40,861 nt of DNA from Anaerofilum faecale. GTDB taxonomy: Bacteria > Bacillota > Clostridia > Oscillospirales > Ruminococcaceae. The stretch covers positions 1-40,861 of the forward strand of contig DXFV01000001.1 in the NCBI GenBank assembly GCA_019114265.1, read 5' to 3'. Of this stretch, positions 31,232-39,442 are shown piece by piece (the first letter of the stretch is position 1; the number at the start of each line of letters is the position of its first letter). A program made the position numbers and the translations under genes. Under the pieces are notes generated by a model, which was not told the DNA's origin, made no database searches, and worked only from the letters and a program-made list of their open reading frames with translations.

Positions 31232-31927
31232 TTATTTTTTCTGGGCCGAAACCTCCATCTGGGACCGCAGCATCTCCACCGCCCGCTTTTCCAACCGGCT
31301 GATATAGCTGCGGCTGACCCCCAGCACCGCCGCCACCTCGTTCTGTGTCATGGGAGGCTGGCCAGCCATCCCATACCGCAGCAGGATCACCTGCCGCTCT
31401 CTGCCCTGCAGCCGGTCCACAAGGCCGCGCAGACGCTGCAGCTCTTCCCGCAGTTCCAGGTTTTCGTTCAGAACAAAGTCGTCCTGCAGGGTGTCCAGGA
31501 TGGTGAGCGTCCCGCTGTCACGCCCCGCCTCCACCGGCTCCTGCAGCGAGATCAGGCCGGTATTTTTGCGCTCGGACCGAAAGTGCATCAGGATCTCGTT
31601 TTCTATACAGCGGGCCGCATAGGTGGCAAAGCGCGCCCCCTTTTTGTAGTCGAAGCTGTTCACCGCTTTGATGAGGCCGATCGTCCCTATGCTGATGAGG
31701 TCCTCCTGATCCGCCGGTGCGGAATAATATTTTTTGGCCACATGCGCCACCAGACGGAGATTGTGCCGGATCAGCAGTTCCTTGGCAGTCTGGTCGCCCG
31801 CCGCCAGACGCTCGAAGGCTTCGATCTCTCTGCGCGCCGGCAGCGGCTGCGGGAAGCTTGAGCTTTCCAGATGCAAGGCCAGATACAAAAAACGGACAGC
31901 CACCACACCAAAAATCGATGCAAGCAT
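31232..31927 (-). CDS. sigK: RNA polymerase sporulation sigma factor, SigK
   Basis: 231 residues. A hydrophobic N-terminal stretch (IFGVVAVRFLYLALHL) precedes FPQPLPARREIEAFERLAAGD, the pattern of pro-sigma-K, where SpoIVFB cuts the pro-peptide. Region 2 (LIRHNLRLVAHVAKKY, DLISIGTIGLIKAVNSFD, FATYAARCIENEILMHFRS) and region 4 (NEVAAVLGVSRSYISRLEKRAVEML) are intact. It directs late mother-cell genes in spore formers. The gene is complete, with no skin-type insertion. Start ATG 31927, with GTG 31930 as an alternative; GGGG lies 7-10 bases upstream. Confidence 0.92.
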   Translation of the reverse strand: MLASIFGVVAVRFLYLALHLESSSFPQPLPARREIEAFERLAAGDQTAKELLIRHNLRLVAHVAKKYYSAPADQEDLISIGTIGLIKAVNSFDYKKGARFATYAARCIENEILMHFRSERKNTGLISLQEPVEAGRDSGTLTILDTLQDDFVLNENLELREELQRLRGLVDRLQGRERQVILLRYGMAGQPPMTQNEVAAVLGVSRSYISRLEKRAVEMLRSQMEVSAQKK

Positions 31928-32006
31928 CACAACTCATCCCCTTTTTGCCAATATACAACTACCCTATTCCCCTCTGCCCGCAAAAATGCCCAAATCCCCG
32001 CCTGTA

Positions 32007-32044
32007 CAAAAAACAAACGCCTGCCCCATCGGGACAGGCGTTTG
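32007..32044 (-). terminator. Terminator of the pseudokinase gene
   Basis: CAAACGCCTG (32014-32023) pairs with CAGGCGTTTG (32035-32044), and a T run follows on the minus strand (32013-32007). Confidence 0.88.
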
Positions 32045-32061
32045 CTTGTATCTGTTTCGGT

Positions 32062-33747
32062 TCAGGCTTGCGGGTCCTGCGGCTCGGAACCCGGCTCCGG
32101 GGTGGGTGTCGGTTCGGGGGTGGGCGTCGGTTCCGGGGTGGCGGTGGGGGTCGGCTCCGGAGTGGCGGTGGGCTGCGGCGCTTCGCCGGCCACCCGCACG
32201 ATGACGCTCTCGTCGGAGGTGACCTTGCCGTTTTCGGCAGGCACGGTCTCCACTACACAGTTGACAGGCTGGCTGCCGTCGTTCTCCACGATCTCCACCG
32301 AAATGTTCTGGATGCCGGCCTGGTTCAGGGCGGATTTTGCACCGTCCAGCGTATATCCGATCACGTTGGGCACGGTGAACTCCTCTTTGCCCTTGCTGAC
32401 CACCAGATGGATCGTGTTGTCGGAAGAAGCCGGCGTCTCACCCGCTTCGGGGTCCTGCGAGATGATATAGCCTTCCTCCACCGTGTCGCTGTATTCCTGG
32501 GTGACCGAGAAATCGTACAGATTGGTGTATTGGGAATTGCGGGTGACGTCGGTGTATTTCTTGCCGACAAAGTTCGGCACGCCCTCCGTGACCTGCGAGG
32601 AGGCGGAGGAGGAGCTGGGCGCCGCCGAAGAAGAGGAGGGCTTGCCGCTTCCGCCGAAGATCACCACCAGCAGGATCAGCGCCAGAATCACACCTGCGGC
32701 CACAGCGCCGCCGATGATCCAGTACTGCTTGGGAATGCTGTTGCCGGACGCCGCGTCTTTGGGCTGGGAGCGGGCAAGCTCCCTGGCCTGCTCGGGGTCG
32801 GACAGGCCGCCCAGCAGCTCTGCAACGGTTTGCAGGCGGCCGGAGGCATCCAGACGCATGGCGGCCTGCAGCACCGCCGAGAACTCCGCCGGGACCCCCG
32901 GCTGCACCACGTGGGCGGGGCGCAGACTGTCGGAAATGCGGCGCTCGCCGGCCGGAGCGGGCTGCACGCCGGTGACCATGCGGTAGATCACGGCCGCAAT
33001 GCCGTACACGTCGGTGAAGCGGCCGGAGAACTCCGCGGCGGAATACTGCTCTGGGGCGGAATACCCATCGTACAGCTGGTGCTTCAGCTCGCCCCCCTCG
33101 GCGCGCAGGCCGCTGGTGGCAAATCCGCCCAGACGCGCCTCGCCGCGGGAGGTGATGCGGATGTTCTGCGGGCAGATGCCCTGATGGATCAGGCCGTGTC
33201 CGTGCAGCAGCGACACCGCTTCCAGCACCGGACGCAGCAGGTTCAGCGTTTCCTGGGGAGAGAGCGGCGCCGACCGCTTGGCAAGATAATCGGCCAGCGT
33301 GATGCCGTCCATGTATTCCATCACACCGTACACGGTGCCGTTCTGCTCCAGCACGTCCCGCACCTGTACCAGGCCCGGCTGGCGCTGCAGGCCCTGCAGA
33401 GTGCGGTACAGCTCGGCAAAGTCCATCCGCGTGGTTTTGAACAGCACCTCGCTGCCCTTTTTGGGGCCGACAGTCAGCACATCGCCGCCGTCGTCACACA
33501 GGGTGACCGGACGGTACTCCTTGATGACCACGAACATGCGGGCCACGTTGTCCACGGCTTTGTAGGTCACGCCTTCGCCGTCGATCGAAAGATAGCTGCC
33601 GATGGTGTAGCGGCCGTCCAGCACCGTCCCCAGCGGCAGGGTGCCGGAAGGATTCTTGTTTTCCAGACTGGCGCCACAAAAAGGGCAGACCGTCTGCTGC
33701 TGCTCCACACCAGACAGACAGAACGGGCAGATCATTTGCTCTTTCAC
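32062..33747 (-). CDS. Zinc-ribbon, pseudokinase, PASTA membrane protein
   Basis: About 561 residues. Order: zinc ribbon (CPFC...CPFCG, first 30 residues), a Hanks-type kinase domain (about 40-300), one membrane helix (WIIGGAVAAGVILALILLVV, about 350-370), two PASTA-like repeats (GVPNFVGKKY..., TVPNVIGYTL...) and a TPEPT-repeat tail. The ATP lysine is kept (VVIKE, K76) but the HRD aspartate is glycine (HQGICPQN) and DFG reads GFA, so phosphotransfer is unlikely. The PASTA part faces outside and could sense peptidoglycan. GTG 33747 is chosen because AGGTGG lies eight bases upstream; GTG 33759 and ATG 33735 are alternatives. Distinct from PrkC, which is active. Confidence 0.85.
   Translation of the reverse strand: MKEQMICPFCLSGVEQQQTVCPFCGASLENKNPSGTLPLGTVLDGRYTIGSYLSIDGEGVTYKAVDNVARMFVVIKEYRPVTLCDDGGDVLTVGPKKGSEVLFKTTRMDFAELYRTLQGLQRQPGLVQVRDVLEQNGTVYGVMEYMDGITLADYLAKRSAPLSPQETLNLLRPVLEAVSLLHGHGLIHQGICPQNIRITSRGEARLGGFATSGLRAEGGELKHQLYDGYSAPEQYSAAEFSGRFTDVYGIAAVIYRMVTGVQPAPAGERRISDSLRPAHVVQPGVPAEFSAVLQAAMRLDASGRLQTVAELLGGLSDPEQARELARSQPKDAASGNSIPKQYWIIGGAVAAGVILALILLVVIFGGSGKPSSSSAAPSSSSASSQVTEGVPNFVGKKYTDVTRNSQYTNLYDFSVTQEYSDTVEEGYIISQDPEAGETPASSDNTIHLVVSKGKEEFTVPNVIGYTLDGAKSALNQAGIQNISVEIVENDGSQPVNCVVETVPAENGKVTSDESVIVRVAGEAPQPTATPEPTPTATPEPTPTPEPTPTPEPGSEPQDPQA
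32086..32172 (-). repeat. TPEPT-type codon repeat in the pseudokinase C-terminus
   Basis: A tandem imperfect repeat of about 12-18 bases (GGTGTCGGTTCGGGG-like on the plus strand) encodes Thr-Pro-Glu-Pro-Thr units. It is a likely site of length variation. Confidence 0.75.
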
Positions 33748-33902
33748 GAATTTTTCCACCTCATATTCTCATCGCATCGCCGCACACGCGGCGACACGGC
33801 CGCCCGCCTGCACACGCCTGCATCGCAAAGATTTCCGGTGCGGAATGCGGGAGACCGAACAGTTAAAATTTGGAAATGGGAATTATGGCTATAACTTTTA
33901 AA

Positions 33903-33931
33903 AGTATACCACGATGCCAATTTCAAGTCAA
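33903..33931 (-). promoter_or_regulatory. Promoter of the pseudokinase gene
   Basis: TTGACT (33931-33926) and TATACT (33908-33903) are 17 bases apart on the minus strand, giving a leader of about 150 bases with no evident structure. Confidence 0.8.
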
Positions 33932-33952
33932 CAGAGCAGCCCGGCTGTTTCG

Positions 33953-33981
33953 TTGACTTCTCCCGGTCTTTCTGCTATTCT
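33953..33981 (+). promoter_or_regulatory. Promoter of the AT-richer GNAT gene
   Basis: TTGACT (33953-33958) and TATTCT (33976-33981) are 17 bases apart on the plus strand, divergent from the pseudokinase promoter. Confidence 0.75.
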
Positions 33982-34015
33982 CAACATATAAGCAGAAGGA
34001 CAGGAGGCAGCTGCT

Positions 34016-34480
34016 ATGGAATTGATTTTTCAGCCGTTGACGCAGATCCATGCACTGGAAATTGCAAACGAGTGGAAATATGCCGGTATCTATTCTTTTT
34101 ATGATATGACCGCCGATGCGGAGGACTACGAAGAATTTATAGATGAAACCCGGAGAAATCAAAACGACCACTATGAAGTTTTGGAAAACGACGAATTGAT
34201 CGGATTTTTTTGTGTGATCCGGGAAAATCTGTCGATCGAGATTGGCCTTGGCATGAGACCGGACATCTGCGGCAAAGGCAGAGGAAAGCAATTTGTCGGG
34301 CAAATTTGCGATTTTCTGGAGCGCACGTATACGTTTGACAAACTCATCATGAATGTGGCGACCTTCAATCAAAGGGCCATAAACGTATATCGTTCATGCG
34401 GCTTCAAGGACCTTGCCATCACAAGGCGCAATTCCAACGGCGGAGTATACGAATTTTTAACTTTGGTGAAACAGGCCTGA
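34016..34480 (+). CDS. GNAT family N-acetyltransferase
   Basis: 154 residues. The core shows IGFFCVIRENLSIEIGLGMRPDICGKGRGKQFVGQI, the acetyl-CoA loop (about residues 60-98), then MNVATFNQRAINVYRSCGFKDL. Substrate unknown. It is distinctly less GC-rich and uses more A/T third positions than its neighbours, which suggests recent acquisition. A GGAGG site precedes ATG 34016. Confidence 0.92.
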   Translation: MELIFQPLTQIHALEIANEWKYAGIYSFYDMTADAEDYEEFIDETRRNQNDHYEVLENDELIGFFCVIRENLSIEIGLGMRPDICGKGRGKQFVGQICDFLERTYTFDKLIMNVATFNQRAINVYRSCGFKDLAITRRNSNGGVYEFLTLVKQA

Positions 34481-34504
34481 ATCCCCCTTGCATGCACCGA
34501 TGCG

Positions 34505-34542
34505 GCAAACAGCCCCAAAACATTTGTTTTGGGGCTGTTTGC
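34505..34542 (+). terminator. Hairpin after the GNAT gene
   Basis: A perfect 17-bp stem (34505-34521 with 34526-34542) with a four-base loop, core CAGCCCCAAAAC. No T run follows, though four Ts lie in the stem. It may end transcription or protect the 3' end. Confidence 0.6.
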
Positions 34543-34565
34543 ATACGCAGCACCGCGAACTTGAC

Positions 34566-34606
34566 AAAAAGCCCGCACAGGAGAGCGGCTGCTCTCCCGC
34601 GCGGGC
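34566..34606 (-). terminator. Terminator of pheST
   Basis: GCCCGC (34571-34576) and GGAGAGC (34580-34586) pair with GCTCTCC (34591-34597) and GCGGGC (34601-34606) around a 3-base internal loop, followed on the minus strand by TTTTT. Confidence 0.85.
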
Positions 34607-34631
34607 GGGAACGTGCGCGGGGCGTTTCGGG

Positions 34632-37073
34632 TCAGCGCACGTCGATGTTCAGTTTGTGCTTGAGGTTGCCCAGGATCTTGTTCATGAAGCGGTCGAGATC
34701 CTTGGGGGTCAGGGCCTTGTCAGTGGGGACGAAGGAGATCTTGAAGGCCATGCTCTTCCTGCCTTCGCCCACCTGCTCGCCGCGGTAGACGTCGAACAGC
34801 TCCACGTCGCCCACCTGCTTGCAGGCCTTGCGGATCTCGTCGGTGAGGGTGCCGCAGGGCATCTCCTCGCCCACCACCAGCGCCAGGTCGCGGGTGACGG
34901 TGGCGAACTCGGAAATGGGCCGGTAGCGCATGCCTTCCGGCAGCAGGGTGCACAGGGCAGCCCAGTCGATCTCGCCCAGGAAGATCTTGTGGTTGGCCTT
35001 GCTGTCTTTGGGCAGCTTCAGCTCGGCGGTGACCTCGTTGGCCAGCTTGCCGAACACGCCCACCTTTTTGCCGCCGCACAGGATGTTGGCGGCAATGCCG
35101 GGATGCAGCCAGGCGACGTCCTCGGCGCGGGCGTACTCGAACTGCACGCCGAACGCCTCGCCCAGCGCCTCCACGGTGCCCTTCACGGTGAAGAAGTCCT
35201 CCTCGTCGCCGAAGGCCGCGAAGCCCAGGTGCGGGATCTCGTCGGGCAGCTCGGTGACCGGCTGCTGGCGGGGCACATAGATGTTGGACAGCTCAAAGAG
35301 GCGGCCGGCGCTGTTGCCGCGCTTGAGGTTCTCCACCACCGTGTTCAGCATCGACGGCGCCAGCAGCGGGCGCATGATGGTGAGGTTGGAGGTGATGGGG
35401 TTCAGCAGGCGGATGACGTTCCGCTCGGGAGCGTCGGCAGGCAGGTGCAGAGCGTCCAGATCGGCGTCGGCATAGAAAGCCAGCGTCGAGATCTCGTTGT
35501 AGCCCTGGCTGCACATGCTGCGCTTCAGCTTGGCGCGGCGCTGCTGCTGCGGGTTCAGGCCGCCGTTGGTGACGCTGGAATCGGACAGGAAGGTGGGCAC
35601 GATGTGCTCGTAGCCGTACTCGCGGATGACCTCCTCGGCCAGGTCCGGCTCGCCGATCTCGATGTCCTCGCGCCAGCGGGGGGCCACCACATGCAGGCAG
35701 TCGCCCTCCTGCTCCACCTCGAACTGCAGGCGGCGCAGGATGTCCAGAATGGCCTCGGTGGGGACGTCGATGCCCAAAATGCGGTTGATGCCGCGGATGC
35801 TGGCGTCGAAGCGCTTGCCGGTGCGGGGGGCGCCGGCGCTGACGTCGAAGGCGCTGGCGGTGACTTCACCGCAGCCCAGCTCCTCGATCAGGTGCAGAGC
35901 GCGCGCCATGCCCAGCTCGCAGGTGTATTCCGAGATGCCCTTCTCGTAGTGGCTGGAGGAATCGGTGCTCTGGCCCAGGCTGCGGGAGGTCTTGCGGATG
36001 TTGTCGCGCATGAACTTGGCAGACTCGAACAGCAGCTGGGTGGTGTTCGGAGTGATCTCGCTGTTCAGGCCGCCCATGATGCCGGCCAGCGCCACCGGCT
36101 TCGCGCCGTCGCAGATGACCAGGTTGCTGGGATTCAGGGCGAACTCCTTGCCGTCCAGCGTGACGATGCTCTCGCCGTCACGGGCGCGGCGGACGATGAT
36201 GCGGGTGCTTTCCAGCGTGCTCATGTCGAAAGCATGCATCGGCTGGCCGATCTCCAGCATCACGTAGTTGGTGATGTCCACCACGTTGCTGATGCTGCGC
36301 AGGCCGCACAGCGCCAGGTGGCGGCGCATCCAGCGGGGAGACTGGCCGGGGGTGATGTTGCGCACGCCGTGGCCCAGATAGCGGGGGCAGAGGTCGGGCG
36401 CTTCCACCGTGATGTCCAGGCCGGGATAGACGAACTCGCTGGCGGTGTAGTTGGTGGCGGGCATCTTGAGCGGCTTGTTCAGCACGGCGGCCACCTCGCG
36501 GGCAATGCCCAGCACCGACTGGCAGTCGGCGCGGTTGGCGGTGACCGAGATGTCGAAGATGCAGTCGTCCAGGCCCACCAGCGGCTTGATGTCGGCGCCC
36601 ACAGGGGCGTCCTCGGGCAGAACCAGCAGGCCGAAATAATCGGCGCCGGGGTACAGGTCGTCGTTCAGGCCCAGCTCGGTGCCGCTGCACAGCATGCCGA
36701 AGCTGTCGTAGCCGCGCAGCTTGCCTTTCTTGATGGTGGCCACTCCCTCCACCGTCTTGTGGTCCCTGCCGGTGGCCAGCACGGTGGCGCCGGGCAGCGC
36801 ACAGGGATATTTGCCGCCTGCACGCACATTGTCGGCGCCGCAGCAGATCTGCAGCAGCTCGCCGGTGCCGGCGTCCACTTTGCACACGGACAGGTGGGTG
36901 TCGGGGATCTTCTCGCACTCCACCACAAGGCCCACCACCACATTGGTGATGTCGCGGCCGATGTCGACCCGCTCCTCCACTTCAAAACCGCAGCTGAACA
37001 GCTTTTCTTCCAGTTCCTGCGGGGTGACGTCGATGTCTACATATTCCTTCAGCCAGCTGAATGGTACTTTCAT
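34632..37073 (-). CDS. pheT: Phenylalanyl-tRNA synthetase beta subunit
   Basis: 813 residues, full length. The N-terminal MKVPFSWLKEYVDIDVTP, the EMAP/OB-like tRNA-binding domain with NVRAGGKYPCALPGATVL, the B3/B4 editing region, the B5 domain with RGINRILGIDVPTEAIL, and a C-terminal ferredoxin-fold anticodon domain ending KLNIDVR are all present. It forms the alpha2beta2 enzyme with PheS. It starts 13 bases after pheS ends; ATG with GGAGG upstream. Confidence 0.98.
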   Translation of the reverse strand: MKVPFSWLKEYVDIDVTPQELEEKLFSCGFEVEERVDIGRDITNVVVGLVVECEKIPDTHLSVCKVDAGTGELLQICCGADNVRAGGKYPCALPGATVLATGRDHKTVEGVATIKKGKLRGYDSFGMLCSGTELGLNDDLYPGADYFGLLVLPEDAPVGADIKPLVGLDDCIFDISVTANRADCQSVLGIAREVAAVLNKPLKMPATNYTASEFVYPGLDITVEAPDLCPRYLGHGVRNITPGQSPRWMRRHLALCGLRSISNVVDITNYVMLEIGQPMHAFDMSTLESTRIIVRRARDGESIVTLDGKEFALNPSNLVICDGAKPVALAGIMGGLNSEITPNTTQLLFESAKFMRDNIRKTSRSLGQSTDSSSHYEKGISEYTCELGMARALHLIEELGCGEVTASAFDVSAGAPRTGKRFDASIRGINRILGIDVPTEAILDILRRLQFEVEQEGDCLHVVAPRWREDIEIGEPDLAEEVIREYGYEHIVPTFLSDSSVTNGGLNPQQQRRAKLKRSMCSQGYNEISTLAFYADADLDALHLPADAPERNVIRLLNPITSNLTIMRPLLAPSMLNTVVENLKRGNSAGRLFELSNIYVPRQQPVTELPDEIPHLGFAAFGDEEDFFTVKGTVEALGEAFGVQFEYARAEDVAWLHPGIAANILCGGKKVGVFGKLANEVTAELKLPKDSKANHKIFLGEIDWAALCTLLPEGMRYRPISEFATVTRDLALVVGEEMPCGTLTDEIRKACKQVGDVELFDVYRGEQVGEGRKSMAFKISFVPTDKALTPKDLDRFMNKILGNLKHKLNIDVR

Positions 37074-37085
37074 GGTTCTGCCTCC

Positions 37086-38108
37086 TTAATCCTTGAACTG
37101 CTTCAGGAAACGCAGATCGTTCTCATAAAGCAGGCCGATGTTGTTGATGCCGTATTTCAGCATGGCGATGCGCTCGATGCCGATGCCAAAGGCAAGGCCG
37201 GAGTACTCGCTCGGGTCGATGCCGCAGTTCTCCAGCACCTTGTGGTGCACGATACCGCCGCCCAGCACCTCGATCCAGCCGGTGCCCTTGCACAGGCCGC
37301 ATCCCTTGCCGCCGCACTCGAAGCAGCTCACGTCCACCTCGACGCTGGGCTCGGTGAACGGGAAGTAGCTGGGGCGCAGGCGGGTCTTTACCCCGTCGCC
37401 GAAGATCTTCTTCACGAACTGGTCCAGCATGCCCTGCAGATCGCACAGGGTGATCTTTTTATCCACCACAAGGCCCTCCATCTGGTGGAACATGGGCGAG
37501 TGGGTGGCGTCGCTGTCCGAGCGGAACACGCGGCCCGGCACCAGCACCTTGATGGGGGGCTTTTCGGCGTCCATCACGCGGATCTGGCCGGGGCTGGTGT
37601 GGGTGCGCAGCACGATGTCCTCCGCCACATAGAAGGTGTCCTGCATGTCGCGGGCGGGATGGTTCTTGGCCACGTTCAGGCGGGTGAAGTTGTGGTCGTC
37701 GTCCTCGATCTCGGGGCCTTCGTAGATCTCAAAGCCCATGCCGGCAAACACGTCGATCATCTGGTCCTTGACGATGGTGATGGGATGCAGCGAACCCACC
37801 GGGCGCTTCACCGCCGGCATGGTGATGTCCACCTGCTCGCTCTGGTTGCGGGCGGCCAGCTCCTGCTTGTCCATCTCCTCGCGCACCTGCTGGTAGCGCT
37901 CCTCGGCATACACCTTGAACTGGTTGATGACCTTGCCCATCGCCGGACGGTCTTCCTTGGCCACCGCGCCCAGCTCTTTCATCAGGCCGGCAATGCTGCC
38001 CTTTTTGCCCAGATAGCTCTGCCAGAACGCGGCCAGCTCTTCCTGAGAATGCACAGCGGCCAGCGCTGCTTCCATCTGCTCGCGCAGAGCATTGATCTTT
38101 GCTTCCAT
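37086..38108 (-). CDS. pheS: Phenylalanyl-tRNA synthetase alpha subunit
   Basis: 340 residues. The N-terminal coiled coil (residues 1-80) binds tRNA. Class II motifs are present: HPITIVKDQMIDVFAGMGFEIYEGPE, the motif 2 segment RVFRSDSDATHSPMFHQMEGLVVD, and motif 3 GLAFGIGIERIAMLKYG. A Cys-containing loop (CFECGGKGCGLCKGTGW) is also present. It catalyses Phe activation. Start ATG with AGAGGTG upstream, directly after a T-box leader. Confidence 0.98.
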   Translation of the reverse strand: MEAKINALREQMEAALAAVHSQEELAAFWQSYLGKKGSIAGLMKELGAVAKEDRPAMGKVINQFKVYAEERYQQVREEMDKQELAARNQSEQVDITMPAVKRPVGSLHPITIVKDQMIDVFAGMGFEIYEGPEIEDDDHNFTRLNVAKNHPARDMQDTFYVAEDIVLRTHTSPGQIRVMDAEKPPIKVLVPGRVFRSDSDATHSPMFHQMEGLVVDKKITLCDLQGMLDQFVKKIFGDGVKTRLRPSYFPFTEPSVEVDVSCFECGGKGCGLCKGTGWIEVLGGGIVHHKVLENCGIDPSEYSGLAFGIGIERIAMLKYGINNIGLLYENDLRFLKQFKD

Positions 38109-38126
38109 AATGCACCTCTTGTAGAT

Positions 38127-38383
38127 AAAAAAATAACAGCCTCATCCCGCAACGGGACGAAGCTGTACACTCCGTGGTACCACCCATATTCCGCCGCAGA
38201 GCGCGGCGGCACTTTTGCACCGGTAACGGGGCGAACCGTCCTGCACTACTGAGGCCCAAAGGCCCGTTGGCACAGGCTGCTCCGGAGGGAATCTGCACGG
38301 GTTCTGTTCGGAAGGCCTTTCAGCCGGTGAGCCTTCTCTCTGTGCCCAGAGGGCCTGTGCGCTGTCTCCATCGACGCATTTTA
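38127..38383 (-). promoter_or_regulatory. T-box leader controlling pheST (Phe specifier UUC)
   Basis: The T-box sequence GGGTGGTACCACGG lies at 38185-38172 on the minus strand. It is followed by a terminator stem (38136-38166) with a T run at 38135-38127. Upstream, the specifier context AGAUUCCCUCCGGAG gives UUC (38291-38289), a phenylalanine codon. The leader runs about 255 bases from the predicted start near 38383. T-boxes bind uncharged cognate tRNA and switch from terminator to antiterminator, so pheST is induced when charged tRNA-Phe is low. Confidence 0.93.
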
Positions 38384-38389
38384 TCTGAT

Positions 38390-38418
38390 AGTATACCCCG
38401 CAAAAAATGATCTGTCAA
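38390..38418 (-). promoter_or_regulatory. Promoter of the pheST T-box transcript
   Basis: TTGACA (38418-38413) and TATACT (38395-38390) are 17 bases apart on the minus strand. Confidence 0.88.
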
Positions 38419-38435
38419 GTAGAAACCGGCCGAAT

Positions 38436-38465
38436 CTGGACATCCCGCCCGCGGCGCGATATAAT
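38436..38465 (+). promoter_or_regulatory. Promoter of the EFR1-type gene
   Basis: CTGGAC (38436-38441) and a perfect TATAAT (38460-38465) are 18 bases apart on the plus strand. Confidence 0.65.
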
Positions 38466-38547
38466 GGACCTGCACCGCGGCGGCCCGTCCCGGGCGCCTG
38501 CGCGGGCGTTTCCATCTCTGTACAACATGCGAAGGGAGATCGTATTG

Positions 38548-39309
38548 ATGCATACCACCGCCGTTTTCTTTTCCGCCACCGGCAACAGCCGCCGCTGTGC
38601 CGCCGCCATGGCCCATGCGCTGGACCAAAACGCCGCCCTGCTGGACCTGACACAGGCTTCCCGCCTTGCGCCGGAATACCGCTTTGGGGCAAACGAGCTG
38701 GTCGTCTTTTGTGCGCCGGTGTACGCCGGGCGCCTCTACACCGGTGCGGCCGCGCGCTTTGGCCGGGTGTGGGGGCAGAACACCCCCTGCATCCTAGCGG
38801 TGACCTACGGCAACCGCCACTACGACGACGCGCTGGCCGAGCTGGAGGACATCGCACGCCGGCAGGGCTTTGTACCCATTGGAGGCGCGGCGCTGGTGGG
38901 GCGCCACACCTACGGCGAGATCCAGCCGGACCGCCCCGACGCGGACGATCTGGCCGCCTGTGCGGACTTTGCCCGCAGAGCGGTGCAGCGCTTTGCCGAC
39001 GGCTCTGCCTGCCCTGCCATGCCCGGCAGCCGCCCCTACCGCGAGGGCGGGGTGGGCAAACATGCGTGGGTGCCCCGCGTGACCGACGCCTGCAATGGGT
39101 GCGGCGCCTGTGCGCAGGTGTGCCCGGAAGGCGCGATCGACCCGGCCGATCCCCGCGCCACCCGGGCCGACCGCTGCATCAGCTGCTTTGCCTGCCTGCG
39201 CACCTGCCCGCGCGGGGGCCGGGTGATGGACGAGCAGGCCTATCTGGAATTTGCTGCGGCGTTTTCCCAACGGCTGGCCCAGCGGCGGGAAAACGAATTT
39301 TTCCTGTGA
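38548..39309 (+). CDS. EFR1-type flavodoxin/ferredoxin protein
   Basis: 253 residues. The N-terminal part is flavodoxin-like (AVFFSATGNSRRCAAAMA phosphate loop, then VVFCAPVYAGRLY). The C-terminal part carries two [4Fe-4S] motifs, CNGCGACAQVCP and CISCFACLRTCP (about residues 185-235). This fusion is the EFR1-family electron carrier common in anaerobes; its partner enzyme is not known. ATG 38548 has GGGAG nine bases upstream, and the open frame before it is not coding. Confidence 0.92.
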   Translation: MHTTAVFFSATGNSRRCAAAMAHALDQNAALLDLTQASRLAPEYRFGANELVVFCAPVYAGRLYTGAAARFGRVWGQNTPCILAVTYGNRHYDDALAELEDIARRQGFVPIGGAALVGRHTYGEIQPDRPDADDLAACADFARRAVQRFADGSACPAMPGSRPYREGGVGKHAWVPRVTDACNGCGACAQVCPEGAIDPADPRATRADRCISCFACLRTCPRGGRVMDEQAYLEFAAAFSQRLAQRRENEFFL

Positions 39310-39358
39310 GGCTCGACCTTCTTCCTTATTTTTCCATAAATTTCTGTAATTTTTTACA

Positions 39359-39388
39359 TTGACACTACTAAAATCTCCAGCGTATAAT
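39359..39388 (+). promoter_or_regulatory. Promoter of the M23 peptidase gene
   Basis: TTGACA (39359-39364) and TATAAT (39383-39388), both perfect, are 18 bases apart. Confidence 0.92.
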
Positions 39389-39442
39389 AGAAACCAATGG
39401 TGTTTTGGAAAATCACCCATTTTTCGCAGGAGGTTTACCCAC

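Noticed and set aside
34488..38252. A 1254-codon open frame opposite pheT and pheS
   Set aside because: It is antisense to two complete synthetase genes, with no ribosome site or recognisable domain; an artefact of codon bias.
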